From Marinobacter salinexigens (lineage in GTDB: Bacteria; Pseudomonadota; Gammaproteobacteria; Pseudomonadales; Oleiphilaceae): a stretch of 64,000 nt of DNA. Below are positions 9,493 to 19,278 of this stretch, in pieces. Numbering within the stretch: the first letter of the stretch is position 1; each line of letters begins with the position of its first letter. The stretch is taken from assembly GCF_008370345.1 (NCBI RefSeq), contig NZ_VTUU01000009.1:1-64000 (forward strand). The letters run 5' to 3'. The notes under the pieces were generated by a model. That model was not told where the DNA came from. It saw only the letters and a program-made list of their open reading frames with translations, and searched no databases. Position numbers and translations under genes: made by a program.

Positions 9493-10815
9493 ATGGCCAA
9501 GACAGCATCATTGCCTGCGGGCGCGGGTAAAGGACTGGCAGAGCTGCGTTCGCGGCTCTGGTTCGTCTTCCTGGCATTGTTGGTGTACCGGATCGGTGCA
9601 CACATTCCGGTGCCGGGGATTAACCCCGACCGTTTGGCGGCACTGTTCGAGCAGAATCAGGGCACGATCCTGAGTATGTTCAACATGTTTTCAGGTGGTG
9701 CGCTTGAGCGCATGAGTATCTTCGCTCTCGGTATCATGCCGTATATTTCGGCATCCATTATCATGCAGCTCATGACTGCGGTTAGTCCGCAGCTTGAGCA
9801 GCTGAAAAAGGAAGGCGAAGCTGGCCGTCGTAAGATCAGCCAGTATACGCGGTATGGTACGGTTATCCTTGCTCTGGTACAGGGCGCGGGTATTTCTGTC
9901 GGCCTGGCTTCCCAAGGCGTGACGTTCAATGACAGCTTCAGCTTCCACTTCGTAGCTGTCGTATCGTTTGTCAGTGGTGCCGTTTTCATGATGTGGCTTG
10001 GTGAGCAGATCACCGAGCGAGGCGTCGGAAATGGTATTTCCCTGCTTATATTCGCAGGCATCGTGGCCGGCTTACCGGGTGCGATTGGACAGACGCTTGA
10101 GCAGGCACGCAATGGGGAGATGAGCCTCCTGTTTGTGCTCGGTATTGGTATTGTTGCCGTTGCGGTGATTGGTTTCGTTGTGTTTATGGAACGCGGTCAA
10201 CGCCGGCTTACAATTAACTATGCCAAGCGTCAGCAGGGGCGCCGGGTGTTCGCGCAGCAATCCAGCCACCTGCCTCTCAAGGTTAATATGGCTGGTGTTA
10301 TACCGCCGATCTTCGCATCGTCCATACTGTTGTTCCCAGCTTCCATGGGGCAGTGGTTTGGTCAGGGTGAGGGTATGGAATGGTTGAGCGACATCTCCCA
10401 GGCGCTGGCACCGAGCCAGCCGCTGTACATTATCCTGTTTGCTGTAGCTGTGGTATTCTTCTGCTACTTCTATACAGCCCTGATGTACAACCCGAAAGAA
10501 GTTGCGGATAACCTCAAGCGCTCTGGAGCGTTTATCCCGGGTATTCGTCCTGGTGATCAGACCGCCAAGTATATTGATGGTGTTCTGACCCGGCTGACGT
10601 TGTTCGGGGCAATGTACATTGCAGCAGTGTCTCTGTTCCCTCAGTTTCTGATGGTTGCGGGGAATGTTCCGTTTTATCTTGGCGGTACCTCACTGCTGAT
10701 TGTGGTAGTCGTGGTGATGGATTTTATGGCTCAGGTTCAGTCGCACCTGATGTCGCATCAGTATGAATCTCTGATGAAGAAGTCCAATCTCAAAGGCTAT
10801 GGTCGGAACGGTTAA
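9493..10815 (+). CDS. secY: Protein translocase channel subunit SecY
   Basis: The product is 440 aa (E. coli 443). It is the pore of the SecYEG inner-membrane translocon with ten predicted membrane helices. Diagnostic stretches are [17 protein letters not shown] and the cytoplasmic loop [20 protein letters not shown]. Its place between rplO and rpmJ is conserved in proteobacteria, where cotranscription with ribosomal genes links secretion capacity to growth rate. Confidence 0.98.
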   Translation: MAKTASLPAGAGKGLAELRSRLWFVFLALLVYRIGAHIPVPGINPDRLAALFEQNQGTILSMFNMFSGGALERMSIFALGIMPYISASIIMQLMTAVSPQLEQLKKEGEAGRRKISQYTRYGTVILALVQGAGISVGLASQGVTFNDSFSFHFVAVVSFVSGAVFMMWLGEQITERGVGNGISLLIFAGIVAGLPGAIGQTLEQARNGEMSLLFVLGIGIVAVAVIGFVVFMERGQRRLTINYAKRQQGRRVFAQQSSHLPLKVNMAGVIPPIFASSILLFPASMGQWFGQGEGMEWLSDISQALAPSQPLYIILFAVAVVFFCYFYTALMYNPKEVADNLKRSGAFIPGIRPGDQTAKYIDGVLTRLTLFGAMYIAAVSLFPQFLMVAGNVPFYLGGTSLLIVVVVVMDFMAQVQSHLMSHQYESLMKKSNLKGYGRNG

Positions 10816-10844
10816 TCCGTTCCCCTTGGAAACTGGAGTCGACA

Positions 10845-10958
10845 ATGAAAGTACGCGCTTCGGTAAAGAAAATTTGCCGTAACTGCAAAGTAATTCGTCG
10901 CAATGGCTCAGTACGAGTCATTTGCTCGGAGCCTCGTCACAAGCAGCGCCAGGGCTAA
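10845..10958 (+). CDS. rpmJ: 50S ribosomal protein L36 (zinc form)
   Basis: The product is 37 aa: [20 protein letters not shown], then [17 protein letters not shown]. The zinc ligands C11, C14, C27 and H32 are all present, so this is the zinc-binding form rather than the zinc-free paralogue. It is one residue shorter than the E. coli protein because an alanine after C27-S28 is missing. Spacing of the ligands then matches the Gram-positive and Thermus type. The gene lies between secY and the alpha genes as usual. Confidence 0.96.
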   Translation: MKVRASVKKICRNCKVIRRNGSVRVICSEPRHKQRQG

Positions 10959-11002
10959 TTCCTTCGGGAAGAAAACCTGACATTGCAGGGGATCGGAATA
11001 AC

Positions 11003-11031
11003 GGCGCTTGACTCCGGTAGGGGTCAAGCGC
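11003..11031 (+). promoter_or_regulatory. Stem-loop in the leader of rpsM
   Basis: A 13-pair stem with two G-U pairs (GGCGCTTGACTCC with GGGGTCAAGCGCT) and a GGTA loop lies about 70 nt before rpsM in a 140-nt spacer. Only a weak ATTATTT run follows. E. coli S4 represses the alpha operon through a pseudoknot in this same gap. The primary sequence here does not let me confirm that structure. It may be an attenuator or a repressor site. Confidence 0.5.
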
Positions 11032-11098
11032 TATTATTTCGCGCCCTTTTTGTGGCGGAAAATTCACACAGCAAAGCTTTGAACGCGGAGTAATTTGG

Positions 11099-11455
11099 AT
11101 GGCACGTATAGCCGGTGTCAATATACCCGATAACAAACATGCTGTTATCTCGCTGACTTACATCTTTGGTGTTGGCAAGACAACAGCCCAGAAGCTTTGC
11201 GATGCAACCGGCGTTAAGCCGGACGTCAAGGTCAAAGACCTTACCGACGATCAGCTTGAAGCACTTCGTACCGAAGTGGGCAAGGTGACTGTCGAAGGCG
11301 ATCTGCGTCGTGAAGTACAGATGAACATCAAGCGTTTGAAGGATCTCGGTTGCTTCCGTGGTCTGCGTCACCGTCACGGCCTTCCGGTCCGCGGTCAGCG
11401 CACTAAGACCAACGCCCGCACCCGTAAAGGTCCTCGCAAACCTATTCGCAAGTAA
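11099..11455 (+). CDS. rpsM: 30S ribosomal protein S13
   Basis: The product is 118 aa, the E. coli length, contacting the P-site tRNA and bridging to the 50S subunit. [20 protein letters not shown] and the C-terminal [20 protein letters not shown] are diagnostic. It opens the alpha gene set. CGGAG lies 10 nt before the ATG. Confidence 0.98.
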   Translation: MARIAGVNIPDNKHAVISLTYIFGVGKTTAQKLCDATGVKPDVKVKDLTDDQLEALRTEVGKVTVEGDLRREVQMNIKRLKDLGCFRGLRHRHGLPVRGQRTKTNARTRKGPRKPIRK

Positions 11456-11468
11456 CAGGTAGGCAAAC

Positions 11469-11858
11469 ATGGCAAAGCCAGGTACACGTACCCGTAAAAA
11501 GGTGAAAAAGACGGTTGTTGATGGCGTCGCGCACATTCACGCGTCCTTCAATAACACTATCGTGACCATTTCGGACCGTCAGGGCAACGTCCTGTCCTGG
11601 GCCACTTCTGGTGGTTCCGGTTTCCGCGGCTCGCGTAAGAGTACACCTTTTGCTGCGCAGGTAGCAGCTGAAAGAGCCGGTAATGCGGCTGCTGAATACG
11701 GCCTTAAAAACCTGGACGTAGAGGTTAAGGGTCCTGGGCCCGGACGTGAATCTGCAGTTCGTGCGCTGAATGCGTGCGGCTACAAGATCACTAACATCAC
11801 TGATGTGACGCCGATTCCTCACAACGGTTGTCGTCCGCCCAAGAAGCGCCGCGTCTAA
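11469..11858 (+). CDS. rpsK: 30S ribosomal protein S11
   Basis: The product is 129 aa, the E. coli length, located on the 30S platform. [20 protein letters not shown] and the ending [20 protein letters not shown] are typical. The N-G pair in HNGC is the isoaspartate site known in E. coli S11. Confidence 0.98.
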   Translation: MAKPGTRTRKKVKKTVVDGVAHIHASFNNTIVTISDRQGNVLSWATSGGSGFRGSRKSTPFAAQVAAERAGNAAAEYGLKNLDVEVKGPGPGRESAVRALNACGYKITNITDVTPIPHNGCRPPKKRRV

Positions 11859-11876
11859 CACAGGAGACAGTGAAAA

Positions 11877-12497
11877 ATGGCTCGTTATATAGGCCCGAAG
11901 TGCAAGCTGTCTCGTCGTGAAGGGACAGATCTTTTTCTGAAGAGCGGCGTTCGCGCGCTCGATTCGAAGTGCAACATCGAGACTCCGCCGGGTATGCACG
12001 GCGCGCGTCGCGGTCGTCTGTCCGAATACGGCGTACAGCTTCGTGAGAAACAGAAAGTTCGTCGTATTTACGGTGTGCTCGAGAAGCAGTTCCGTAACTA
12101 CTACAAAGAGGCTGCCCGTCTGAAGGGTGCAACAGGCGAAAACCTGCTGCAGCTTCTGGAAGGCCGTCTTGACAACGTTGTATATCGCATGGGTTTTGGT
12201 TCTACTCGTGCGGAAGCTCGTCAGCTCGTCTCTCACAAGGCGATCCTGGTAAATGATAAGACTGTTAACATTCCGTCTTATCAGGTTAAGCCGGGTGACG
12301 TTGTGAGCGTGCGTGAAAAGGCGAAGAATCAGCTGCGTGTTAAAGGCGCACTGGATCTGTCTGCCAGCCGCGCTGCGGTGGGCTGGGTAGAGGTCGACGC
12401 CAGCAAGATGTCCGGCGTATACAAGTCAGTACCTGAGCGTACTGAACTGCCGGCCGACATCAACGAGAACCTCATCGTCGAGCTTTACTCTAAGTAA
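11877..12497 (+). CDS. rpsD: 30S ribosomal protein S4
   Basis: The product is 206 aa, the E. coli length. It is a 16S assembly initiator and, in E. coli, repressor of the alpha operon. The S4 RNA-binding domain is visible near residues 95-155 ([20 protein letters not shown], then [20 protein letters not shown]). [20 protein letters not shown] is the typical start. Confidence 0.98.
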   Translation: MARYIGPKCKLSRREGTDLFLKSGVRALDSKCNIETPPGMHGARRGRLSEYGVQLREKQKVRRIYGVLEKQFRNYYKEAARLKGATGENLLQLLEGRLDNVVYRMGFGSTRAEARQLVSHKAILVNDKTVNIPSYQVKPGDVVSVREKAKNQLRVKGALDLSASRAAVGWVEVDASKMSGVYKSVPERTELPADINENLIVELYSK

Positions 12498-12532
12498 AGC
12501 CCAGTTAGCAACGATAGCAGATAGGGGCGTCT

Positions 12533-13537
12533 ATGCAGCGTTCAGTACATGAGTTATTGACACCTCGTACCATTGACGTGAAGGAAGCGAGTGCTACACG
12601 AGCCAAGGTGACACTTGAGCCTCTCGAAAGAGGGTTCGGTCATACCTTGGGTAGTGCACTGCGTCGCATCCTCTTGTCTTCGATGCCGGGCTGCGCTGTA
12701 ACTGAAGCGCAGATCGACGGCGTCTTGCACGAGTACAGCGCCATTGAGGGTGTCCAGGAAGACGTTATTGAGATTCTCCTGAATCTTAAGGGCGTCGCCG
12801 TTAAGATGAACGGCCGGGACGATGCAGAGCTTACGCTCAGCAAGAAAGGCCCAGGTGCCGTTACAGCCGGTGATATCAAGCTGGATCATGATGTCGAGAT
12901 CGCTAATCCCGACCACGTTATCTGTCACCTGAGTGAAAATGGTGAAGTTAACATGCGTCTCCGGATTGGTCGCGGTCGCGGCTATGAGCCTGCCGACCAG
13001 CGCGGTCTCGACGAAGACGAAACCCGCGCCATCGGACGCCTGCAGCTGGACGCTACTTTCAGTCCGGTTCGCCGCGTAGCCTACGCAGTAGAAAGCGCAC
13101 GGGTTGAGCAGCGTACCGACCTGGACAAGCTGGTTATTGACCTGGAAACCAATGGCACCATCGACCCGGAGGAAGCAATTCGTCGGGCGGCGACCATTCT
13201 CCAGCAGCAACTGGCTGTGTTCGTAGATTTCGATCATGAGAAAGAGCCTGAGCGCGTAGAGGAAGAGGAAGAAATCGATCCTATTCTGCTGCGTCCGGTT
13301 GATGATCTGGAATTGACAGTGCGTTCAGCTAACTGCTTGAAGGCTGAGAACATTTACTACATCGGCGATCTGATCCAGCGCACAGAAGTTGAGCTGCTGA
13401 AGACGCCTAACCTTGGTAAAAAGTCGCTAACCGAAATCAAGGACGTTCTTGCGTCCCGTGGTTTATCCCTCGGTATGCGGCTCGATAACTGGCCACCGGC
13501 TAGCCTTCGTGGCGACGACCGGGTTCTGGGCGGTTAA
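12533..13537 (+). CDS. rpoA: RNA polymerase alpha subunit
   Basis: The product is 334 aa (E. coli 329). The N-terminal domain ([20 protein letters not shown]) dimerises and nucleates polymerase assembly. An acidic linker ([11 protein letters not shown]) leads to the C-terminal domain, with [20 protein letters not shown] binding UP elements and activators, then [20 protein letters not shown]. It sits 35 bp after rpsD. Confidence 0.98.
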   Translation: MQRSVHELLTPRTIDVKEASATRAKVTLEPLERGFGHTLGSALRRILLSSMPGCAVTEAQIDGVLHEYSAIEGVQEDVIEILLNLKGVAVKMNGRDDAELTLSKKGPGAVTAGDIKLDHDVEIANPDHVICHLSENGEVNMRLRIGRGRGYEPADQRGLDEDETRAIGRLQLDATFSPVRRVAYAVESARVEQRTDLDKLVIDLETNGTIDPEEAIRRAATILQQQLAVFVDFDHEKEPERVEEEEEIDPILLRPVDDLELTVRSANCLKAENIYYIGDLIQRTEVELLKTPNLGKKSLTEIKDVLASRGLSLGMRLDNWPPASLRGDDRVLGG

Positions 13538-13570
13538 TCGCCGATTAGTTTAAGGTAAGGAATCAGAGCA

Positions 13571-13969
13571 ATGCGTCATCGTAAGAGTGGTCGTAAGTTC
13601 AGCAGGACCAGTGCGCATCGCAAGGCCATGTTCCGTAACATGACTGCGTCACTGGTTGAACACGAGCTGATCAAAACAACGCTGCCGAAAGCTAAAGAGC
13701 TTCGTCGGGTAGCTGAGCCTTTGATCACGCTTTCCAAGAATGATTCGGTCGCGAATCGTCGTCTGGCGTTCTCACGCCTGCGTAGCGATGCAGCGGTTGC
13801 CAAGCTCTTTGACGAGCTGGGTCCCCGTTACAGCGAGCGTCCGGGTGGTTACCTTCGTATCCTGAAGTGCGGTTTCCGTGCTGGCGACAACGCGCCTATG
13901 GCGTTTGTTGAGCTGGTAGGTCGTCCGCTGGATATTGAAGCGGAAGAGGTGGACGAAGACGAGGAGTAA
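13571..13969 (+). CDS. rplQ: 50S ribosomal protein L17
   Basis: The product is 132 aa (E. coli 127), ending in an acidic tail. It begins [20 protein letters not shown] and lies at the tunnel exit. It is the last gene of the cluster, followed 23 bp later by an intrinsic terminator. Confidence 0.98.
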   Translation: MRHRKSGRKFSRTSAHRKAMFRNMTASLVEHELIKTTLPKAKELRRVAEPLITLSKNDSVANRRLAFSRLRSDAAVAKLFDELGPRYSERPGGYLRILKCGFRAGDNAPMAFVELVGRPLDIEAEEVDEDEE

Positions 13970-13992
13970 GTTCCTCGGCTTCGGCCAACCAG

Positions 13993-14026
13993 AAAAACCG
14001 GGTTCCGTGAGGTTCCCGGTTTTTTT
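13993..14026 (+). terminator. Intrinsic terminator of the ribosomal cluster
   Basis: Stem AAAAACCGGG with CCCGGTTTTT encloses a 12-nt loop containing a small inner stem, followed by a T-run. It ends the alpha transcript. Confidence 0.93.
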
Positions 14027-14071
14027 GTGCCTTGGTTGTATGTAATTAGTAGGCTGTTGGCTCGGGTGGCT

Positions 14072-14164
14072 GGCAAGGGAGTGGGGGTTTATTTTCTTTG
14101 GAAAAATAACTCGCTTCGCTCAGACATCTTTTTCCGGCAGAAAATAAAGCCCCACTCCCTCGCC
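14072..14164. repeat. Long imperfect inverted repeat between rplQ and uvrA
   Basis: The left arm (GGCAAGGGAGTGGGG, then TTTATTTTCT and GGAAAAA) and the right arm (TTTTTCC, AGAAAATAAA, then CCCCACTCCCTCGCC) pair with few mismatches over about 35 bp. The central loop is about 22 nt and includes ACTCGCTTCGCTCAGAC. It lies between convergent genes just after the rplQ terminator. It could terminate both transcripts, or be a dispersed REP-like element. No second copy was seen in the window. Confidence 0.7.
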
Positions 14165-14189
14165 GACAGAGCTCTTCATTTCCCGCCAA

Positions 14190-17012
14190 TTACTGCTTCA
14201 ACATGGGCTTCAAGTAGCGGCCCGTGTGGGATGCGGGGTTCTCGGCAACTTCTTCTGGTGTCCCCTCTGCAATAATCTGTCCGCCTCCGGAACCGCCCTC
14301 TGGCCCCAGATCCACAATCCAATCTGCGGTTTTGATCACGTCCAGGTTGTGCTCGATCACCACAATGGTATTGCCGTGGTCACGTAGCCTCTCCAGTACA
14401 TTCAGCAACTGCTGGATATCATAGAAGTGCAGGCCTGTGGTCGGTTCGTCCAGGATGTAGAGTGTTTTGCCTGTGTCGCGTTTGGAGAGTTCTTTGGCCA
14501 GTTTTACCCGTTGAGCTTCGCCACCTGAGAGGGTGACCGCACTCTGTCCCAGGCGGATGTATGAAAGGCCGACGTCGATCAGTGTTTGAAGCTTGCGGGC
14601 TATGAAGGGCACTGCCTCGAAAAATTCACGGCCTTCTTCGACAGTCATCTCCAGCACTTCGTTGATGTTTTTACCCTTGTAGCGGACTTCGAGTGTTTCC
14701 CGGTTGTAGCGCTTTCCTTTGCACACATCGCAAGGTACGTACACATCGGGCAGGAAGTGCATTTCAACCTTGATGACGCCGTCACCCTGGCAGGCTTCAC
14801 ATCGGCCGCCTTTCACGTTGAACGAGAAACGCCCGGGTTTGTAACCCCGCGAGCGGGCTTCCTGGGTTCCGGAGAACAGTTCACGGATCGGGGTGAACAA
14901 TCCGGTATAGGTCGCAGGGTTTGAGCGAGGCGTCCGGCCGATGGGGCTCTGGTCTATATCGATGACCTTATCAAGGTGATCAAGCCCTTTCAGTGATTGG
15001 TAGGGGGCGTGGCTCAGGCTCGTGGCCTTGTTAAGTTTTGTCGCGGCTACTGGGTACAGGGTGCCATTGATCAGCGTGGATTTTCCGGAACCTGATACCC
15101 CGGTGATACAGGTCATGATTCCCAATGGGATGTTCAGGGTTACGTTCTGGAGGTTGTTCCCGGAGGCTCCCTTGAGTGTCAGCTTTTTACCTGACCCAGG
15201 GTTTCGCGTTTTCGGCACAGCGATTTCCCGTGCTCCACTCAGGTACTGGCCGGTGAGGGAGCTGGGGTTTTCGATAATTTCGCCGGGGGTTCCCTGGGCT
15301 ATAACCTGTCCACCATGGACTCCGGCGCCGGGCCCTATGTCGATGACATGGTCAGCAGCGCGGATAGCGTCTTCATCGTGCTCGACCACTATGACGGTGT
15401 TGCCGAGATCCCGCAGATGATTGAGGGTTGCGAGCAGGCGATCGTTGTCCCTTTGGTGGAGGCCAATAGAAGGCTCATCAAGAATGTACATGACGCCCAC
15501 CAGGCCAGCTCCAATCTGGCTGGCTAGCCGGATGCGCTGAGCTTCACCGCCGGAGAGGGTGTCCGCACTGCGCTCGAGGGTGAGGTATTCAAGTCCGACA
15601 TTGACAAGAAACTGTAGGCGCTGGCGCACTTCCTTGAGAATTTTTTCTGCTATTTCTCCCTTTCGGCCCGGCAGCGAAAGGCTTTCGAAGTAGGCATGGG
15701 CATCGCCAACAGGCAAGTGGGTTATATCGGGAAGTGCGCGTTCCTCGATGAAGACGTTACGTGCGCCTCGACGGAGCCGTGAGCCGTGGCAATCTTTACA
15801 GGGTTGAGTGCTGAGGTTTCGAGAAAGCTCCTCCCGCATGCTCTGTGAGTCGGTTTCCCTGTAGCGCCGTTCCAGATTGGGGAGGATGCCTTCAAAGGGG
15901 TGGGCTTTTTCCATGATATGGCCCCGGGAATTGACATAGCGGAAGCTTATGTCCTCCTTGCCTGAACCGTTCAGAAGGACATCCTGAAAGTCCTCGGGTA
16001 GGTCCGCCCACGGTGTTTCCAGATCAATACCATAATGCTCTGCAACGCTGCCCAGCATCTGAAAGTAATACACGGCACGTCGGTCCCAGCCCTTGATGGC
16101 TCCGGCTGCCAGTGTTGCTTCGGGGTGCTGGACGATCTTTTCGGGGTCAAAAAATTGCCTTACTCCAAGTCCGTCACAGGTTGGGCAGGCACCGGCCGGG
16201 TTGTTAAACGAGAATAGTCGGGGTTCGAGCTCGCTGAGAGCGTAGCCACACTGTGTGCAGGCAAACCGGGCGGAAAAAGTATGTTCTTCCCCGGTGCCGT
16301 CCATCGGTGCAACCAGCGCAATCCCGTCGGCCAGTTCGAGCGCTGTTTCAAAACTTTCAGCCAGGCGCTGCTCGAGTCCGGGTTTGACCTTGAAGCGGTC
16401 AACAACCACGTCGATTTGGTGCTTCCGCTTTTTGTCGAGGGCCGGCACATCGTCAATATCGTAGACGGTGCCGTCGATTCTGAGGCGAATGAACCCCTGG
16501 CTTTTCATGGTATCAATAATTTGCAGGTGTTCGCCTTTTCTGTCCCGGATCACTGGCGCAAGGATCATTAACTTGCTTGCTTCCGGCATCGCCAAAACCT
16601 GGTCTACCATCTGGCTAACGGTCTGGGCCTCAAGGGGCTGGCCGTGGTCAGGGCAGCGAGGTTCGCCCGCCCGGGCAAACAACAAGCGCAGGTAGTCGTA
16701 GATTTCAGTAATGGTGCCCACGGTTGAGCGGGGGTTGTGTGAGGTTGATTTCTGCTCGATTGAAATGGCAGGAGACAGACCTTCGATGTGGTCTACATCG
16801 GGCTTTTCCATCATGGAAAGGAACTGGCGGGCATACGTTGACAAGGATTCAACATAACGGCGCTGGCCCTCGGCGTAGAGGGTATCGAAGGCGAGGGAGG
16901 ATTTGCCTGAGCCGGATAGGCCTGTAATGACAATGAGTTTGTCCCGCGGCATGTCCAGGTCGATGTTCTTCAGGTTGTGAGTGCGTGCGCCCTTGATCTG
17001 GATGCGGTCCAT
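14190..17012 (-). CDS. uvrA: Excinuclease ABC subunit A
   Basis: The product is 940 aa, the E. coli length. UvrA is the damage-sensing ATPase of nucleotide excision repair and loads UvrB. It has two ABC ATPase halves. The first Walker A is GLSGSGKSS (residues 31-39) and the second is GVSGSGKST, each paired with an LSGGEAQR signature. Two zinc modules are seen ([12 protein letters not shown] with [14 protein letters not shown] with CDVCKG). It faces away from the MFS gene. No clear LexA box was found in the 179-bp divergent gap. Confidence 0.98.
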   Translation of the reverse strand: MDRIQIKGARTHNLKNIDLDMPRDKLIVITGLSGSGKSSLAFDTLYAEGQRRYVESLSTYARQFLSMMEKPDVDHIEGLSPAISIEQKSTSHNPRSTVGTITEIYDYLRLLFARAGEPRCPDHGQPLEAQTVSQMVDQVLAMPEASKLMILAPVIRDRKGEHLQIIDTMKSQGFIRLRIDGTVYDIDDVPALDKKRKHQIDVVVDRFKVKPGLEQRLAESFETALELADGIALVAPMDGTGEEHTFSARFACTQCGYALSELEPRLFSFNNPAGACPTCDGLGVRQFFDPEKIVQHPEATLAAGAIKGWDRRAVYYFQMLGSVAEHYGIDLETPWADLPEDFQDVLLNGSGKEDISFRYVNSRGHIMEKAHPFEGILPNLERRYRETDSQSMREELSRNLSTQPCKDCHGSRLRRGARNVFIEERALPDITHLPVGDAHAYFESLSLPGRKGEIAEKILKEVRQRLQFLVNVGLEYLTLERSADTLSGGEAQRIRLASQIGAGLVGVMYILDEPSIGLHQRDNDRLLATLNHLRDLGNTVIVVEHDEDAIRAADHVIDIGPGAGVHGGQVIAQGTPGEIIENPSSLTGQYLSGAREIAVPKTRNPGSGKKLTLKGASGNNLQNVTLNIPLGIMTCITGVSGSGKSTLINGTLYPVAATKLNKATSLSHAPYQSLKGLDHLDKVIDIDQSPIGRTPRSNPATYTGLFTPIRELFSGTQEARSRGYKPGRFSFNVKGGRCEACQGDGVIKVEMHFLPDVYVPCDVCKGKRYNRETLEVRYKGKNINEVLEMTVEEGREFFEAVPFIARKLQTLIDVGLSYIRLGQSAVTLSGGEAQRVKLAKELSKRDTGKTLYILDEPTTGLHFYDIQQLLNVLERLRDHGNTIVVIEHNLDVIKTADWIVDLGPEGGSGGGQIIAEGTPEEVAENPASHTGRYLKPMLKQ

Positions 17013-17191
17013 AAAACCTCGCTCAGAGAAAAAACGGAAAGTATACCGCGTTATAGCGGCGGTCGTGAAAGCGTGATTGCCCGGATGATCTGGATTGTGC
17101 GCCCACTGCCTGCCTTCTGTTACAATGCGCCGCCTGCGGGCCCCGGCGCCCGACTCGAATTATTCATCTCCTGGCTGAGGTAGTTGCCACC

Positions 17192-18562
17192 ATGAACGCA
17201 CTGGAAAAGCGATCCGTTCTGGCCCTGGCGTCAGTGTATGCCATGCGCATGCTCGGGCTGTTTATGGTCATGCCGGTGTTCATGTTACTGGGGGCCGATC
17301 TGGAAGGCGCAACGCCCGCTCTGCTTGGCTTCGCTATTGGTGCCTATGGTCTCAGCCAAGCGCTCCTGCAAATACCCTTTGGCCTTTTGTCTGACAGAGT
17401 TGGCCGAAAACGCATGATTTACATCGGTCTGATTCTTTTTGCGTCGGGCAGTTTGCTGGCCGCCTCCGCCGATTCAATATACGTAGTTATCGCCGGTCGG
17501 GTTCTCCAGGGCGCTGGCGCGATTGCGAGCGTGCTGATGGCTCTTCTGAGCGATCTTACCCGTGAGCAGGAGCGAACCAAGGCGATGGCAACGGTGGGTA
17601 TTTCCATCGGTATGTCATTTTCGGTGTCTCTGGTGCTTGGCCCGCTTCTCGGTTCGGTTTGGGGATTGTCCGGGTTGTTTTACGCGACAGCCATCCTCGC
17701 GGCTCTGGCTCTGCTGATTGTGTTCCGGCTGGTTCCCACCCCACACCAGAGTAAAGTCAGCGCCGATACCCATCCTGCGCGGGAAATGCTGGGGCGGGTG
17801 TTATCAGATGGCCGATTGTTGCGACTGGATTTCGGTATTTTTTCTTTGCACCTCGTGCTGACTTCTTTATTCCTTGTATTCCCGGTGATGCTCAGGGATC
17901 AGCTGGGATTGCCCAGCAGCTCCCATTGGTGGTTCTACCTGAGCGTGATGGTCACTTCGTTTTTCGCCATGGTGCCGTTCATTATCATTGGTGAAAAGAA
18001 AAGGAAGATGAAGCAGGTGTTGTGTGGTGCGATTGCGCTATTGACGCTTTCCGCCGCAGGATTGTCCGTTGTGTCTGCCAGCCTCCCGTGGGCCTGGGGA
18101 ACATTATTCTGTTTCTTTATGGCATTTAATCTCCTCGAAGCGAGCCTCCCTTCTCTGATTAGTAAAGAAGCGCCTGCGGCTGCTAAGGGCACCGCCATGG
18201 GGGCTTATTCAACCTCGCAGTTTCTGGGGGCTTTCCTGGGTGGGGCCTTGGGGGGGGCGTTAATGGGCCTGCTTGGCATGACGGGAGTATTCTGGTTCAT
18301 GGTTGCTGTTCTGGCATTGTGGCTTGTTGTCGCGATCACGATGCCTGCACCGGGTTATAGCACCAGTTTCGTGTTACAGTTGAAGGAAGTTGTCGCGAGC
18401 CAGTATGACGAGATTGACAACCGTCTCCGCGGGTTGCCGGGGGTTGAGGATGTGGTCATCGTCGAAGATACCGCCACCGCGTATCTCAAGGTGGATCGAC
18501 AGTATTTTGATGAGGGGTTACTTGCCGGTTTTTCGTTTGTCCGGCAAGGTAGCAGTTCTTGA
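17192..18562 (+). CDS. Major facilitator transporter with C-terminal YAM-like domain (YajR type)
   Basis: The 456-aa protein has about twelve membrane helices. Loop motif A is DRVGRKRMIYIG after the second helix and motif C-like GISIGMSFSVSLVLGP follows the fourth. After the last helix, residues about 390-456 form a soluble domain (IDNRLRGLPGVEDVVIVED, then AYLKVDR). This matches the ferredoxin-like YAM domain of E. coli YajR, of very similar length (454 aa). It is probably a proton-driven exporter; the substrate is unknown. GAGG precedes the ATG. The place between uvrA and ssb is common in Pseudomonas and relatives. Confidence 0.88.
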   Translation: MNALEKRSVLALASVYAMRMLGLFMVMPVFMLLGADLEGATPALLGFAIGAYGLSQALLQIPFGLLSDRVGRKRMIYIGLILFASGSLLAASADSIYVVIAGRVLQGAGAIASVLMALLSDLTREQERTKAMATVGISIGMSFSVSLVLGPLLGSVWGLSGLFYATAILAALALLIVFRLVPTPHQSKVSADTHPAREMLGRVLSDGRLLRLDFGIFSLHLVLTSLFLVFPVMLRDQLGLPSSSHWWFYLSVMVTSFFAMVPFIIIGEKKRKMKQVLCGAIALLTLSAAGLSVVSASLPWAWGTLFCFFMAFNLLEASLPSLISKEAPAAAKGTAMGAYSTSQFLGAFLGGALGGALMGLLGMTGVFWFMVAVLALWLVVAITMPAPGYSTSFVLQLKEVVASQYDEIDNRLRGLPGVEDVVIVEDTATAYLKVDRQYFDEGLLAGFSFVRQGSSS

Positions 18563-18619
18563 AATCCGGAGGTTCGCAAGGATTGCGGGCTTTCATGAAA
18601 CGATAGTCGGGAGCAGAAC

Positions 18620-19153
18620 ATGGCACGTGGTGTAAACAAGGTTATTCTCATCGGGAATCTGGGGCAGGATCCGGATACCCGTTATACCCCCAACGGTAGC
18701 GCCGTTGTGAATCTGACCCTTGCGACTGATGAAAGTTACAAGGATCGTCAGACCGGGCAGATGGTACCCAAGACGGAATGGCATCGTATTGTGTTGTTCG
18801 GCAAGATCGCCGAAGTGGCCGGTCAGTACCTGCGTAAAGGCTCCAAGGTTTACATTGAAGGCAAGCTTCAAACCCGCAAGTGGCAGGGGCAAGATGGTCA
18901 GGATCGTTACACCACCGAGGTGGTTGTAGACATCAATGGCCAGATGCAAATGTTGGATAGCCGCGGTGACGGTGGTATGAATCAGGGGGCCCCTGCAGGT
19001 CGCCCACAACAGTCGGGCTACAACGCGCCAGCGGGTGGTCAGCCTCAGCAGGGTGGTAATCCTCCGCCTCAGCAATCTGGCGGATACAGCCAGCCTTCTC
19101 AGGGCTCCATGCCGGAGCCAGTGGATGACTTCGACGACGATATTCCGTTTTAA
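18620..19153 (+). CDS. ssb: Single-stranded DNA-binding protein
   Basis: The product is 177 aa (E. coli 178). The N-terminal OB fold (about 1-110) starts [21 protein letters not shown] glycine/glutamine/proline-rich linker (about 115-165) follows. The acidic tip DDFDDDIPF recruits repair and replication partners. The ribosome binding site is GGGAG, and an intrinsic terminator follows 37 bp after the stop. Confidence 0.98.
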   Translation: MARGVNKVILIGNLGQDPDTRYTPNGSAVVNLTLATDESYKDRQTGQMVPKTEWHRIVLFGKIAEVAGQYLRKGSKVYIEGKLQTRKWQGQDGQDRYTTEVVVDINGQMQMLDSRGDGGMNQGAPAGRPQQSGYNAPAGGQPQQGGNPPPQQSGGYSQPSQGSMPEPVDDFDDDIPF

Positions 19154-19190
19154 GGTTTACCGCGCACTAAACCGGTAGAGCATCCGATAG

Positions 19191-19217
19191 AAGCCCCGTT
19201 TTGCGGGGCTTTTGTTT
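19191..19217 (+). terminator. Intrinsic terminator of ssb
   Basis: Stem AAGCCCCG with CGGGGCTT around TTTTG, followed by TTGTTTTT. Confidence 0.9.
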
Positions 19218-19226
19218 TTGCAGAAA

Positions 19227-19262
19227 TAAAAAAAGGGGCAAACCTTTCGGCCTGCCCCAAAA
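19227..19262 (-). terminator. Intrinsic terminator of ntrC
   Basis: Read on the minus strand, GGGGCA and TGCCCC (19253-19258 and 19235-19240) pair around a 12-nt loop and are followed by a run of T. It ends the ntrBC transcript, back to back with the ssb terminator. Confidence 0.85.
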
Positions 19263-19278
19263 CAAAGAGCCCGGCGGC

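Noticed and set aside
17013..17191. LexA (SOS) box between uvrA and the MFS gene
   Set aside because: No CTG-N10-CAG site with the expected AT-rich core was found. TTGTGC/TACAAT at 17095-17126 has a spacing too long for a convincing promoter.
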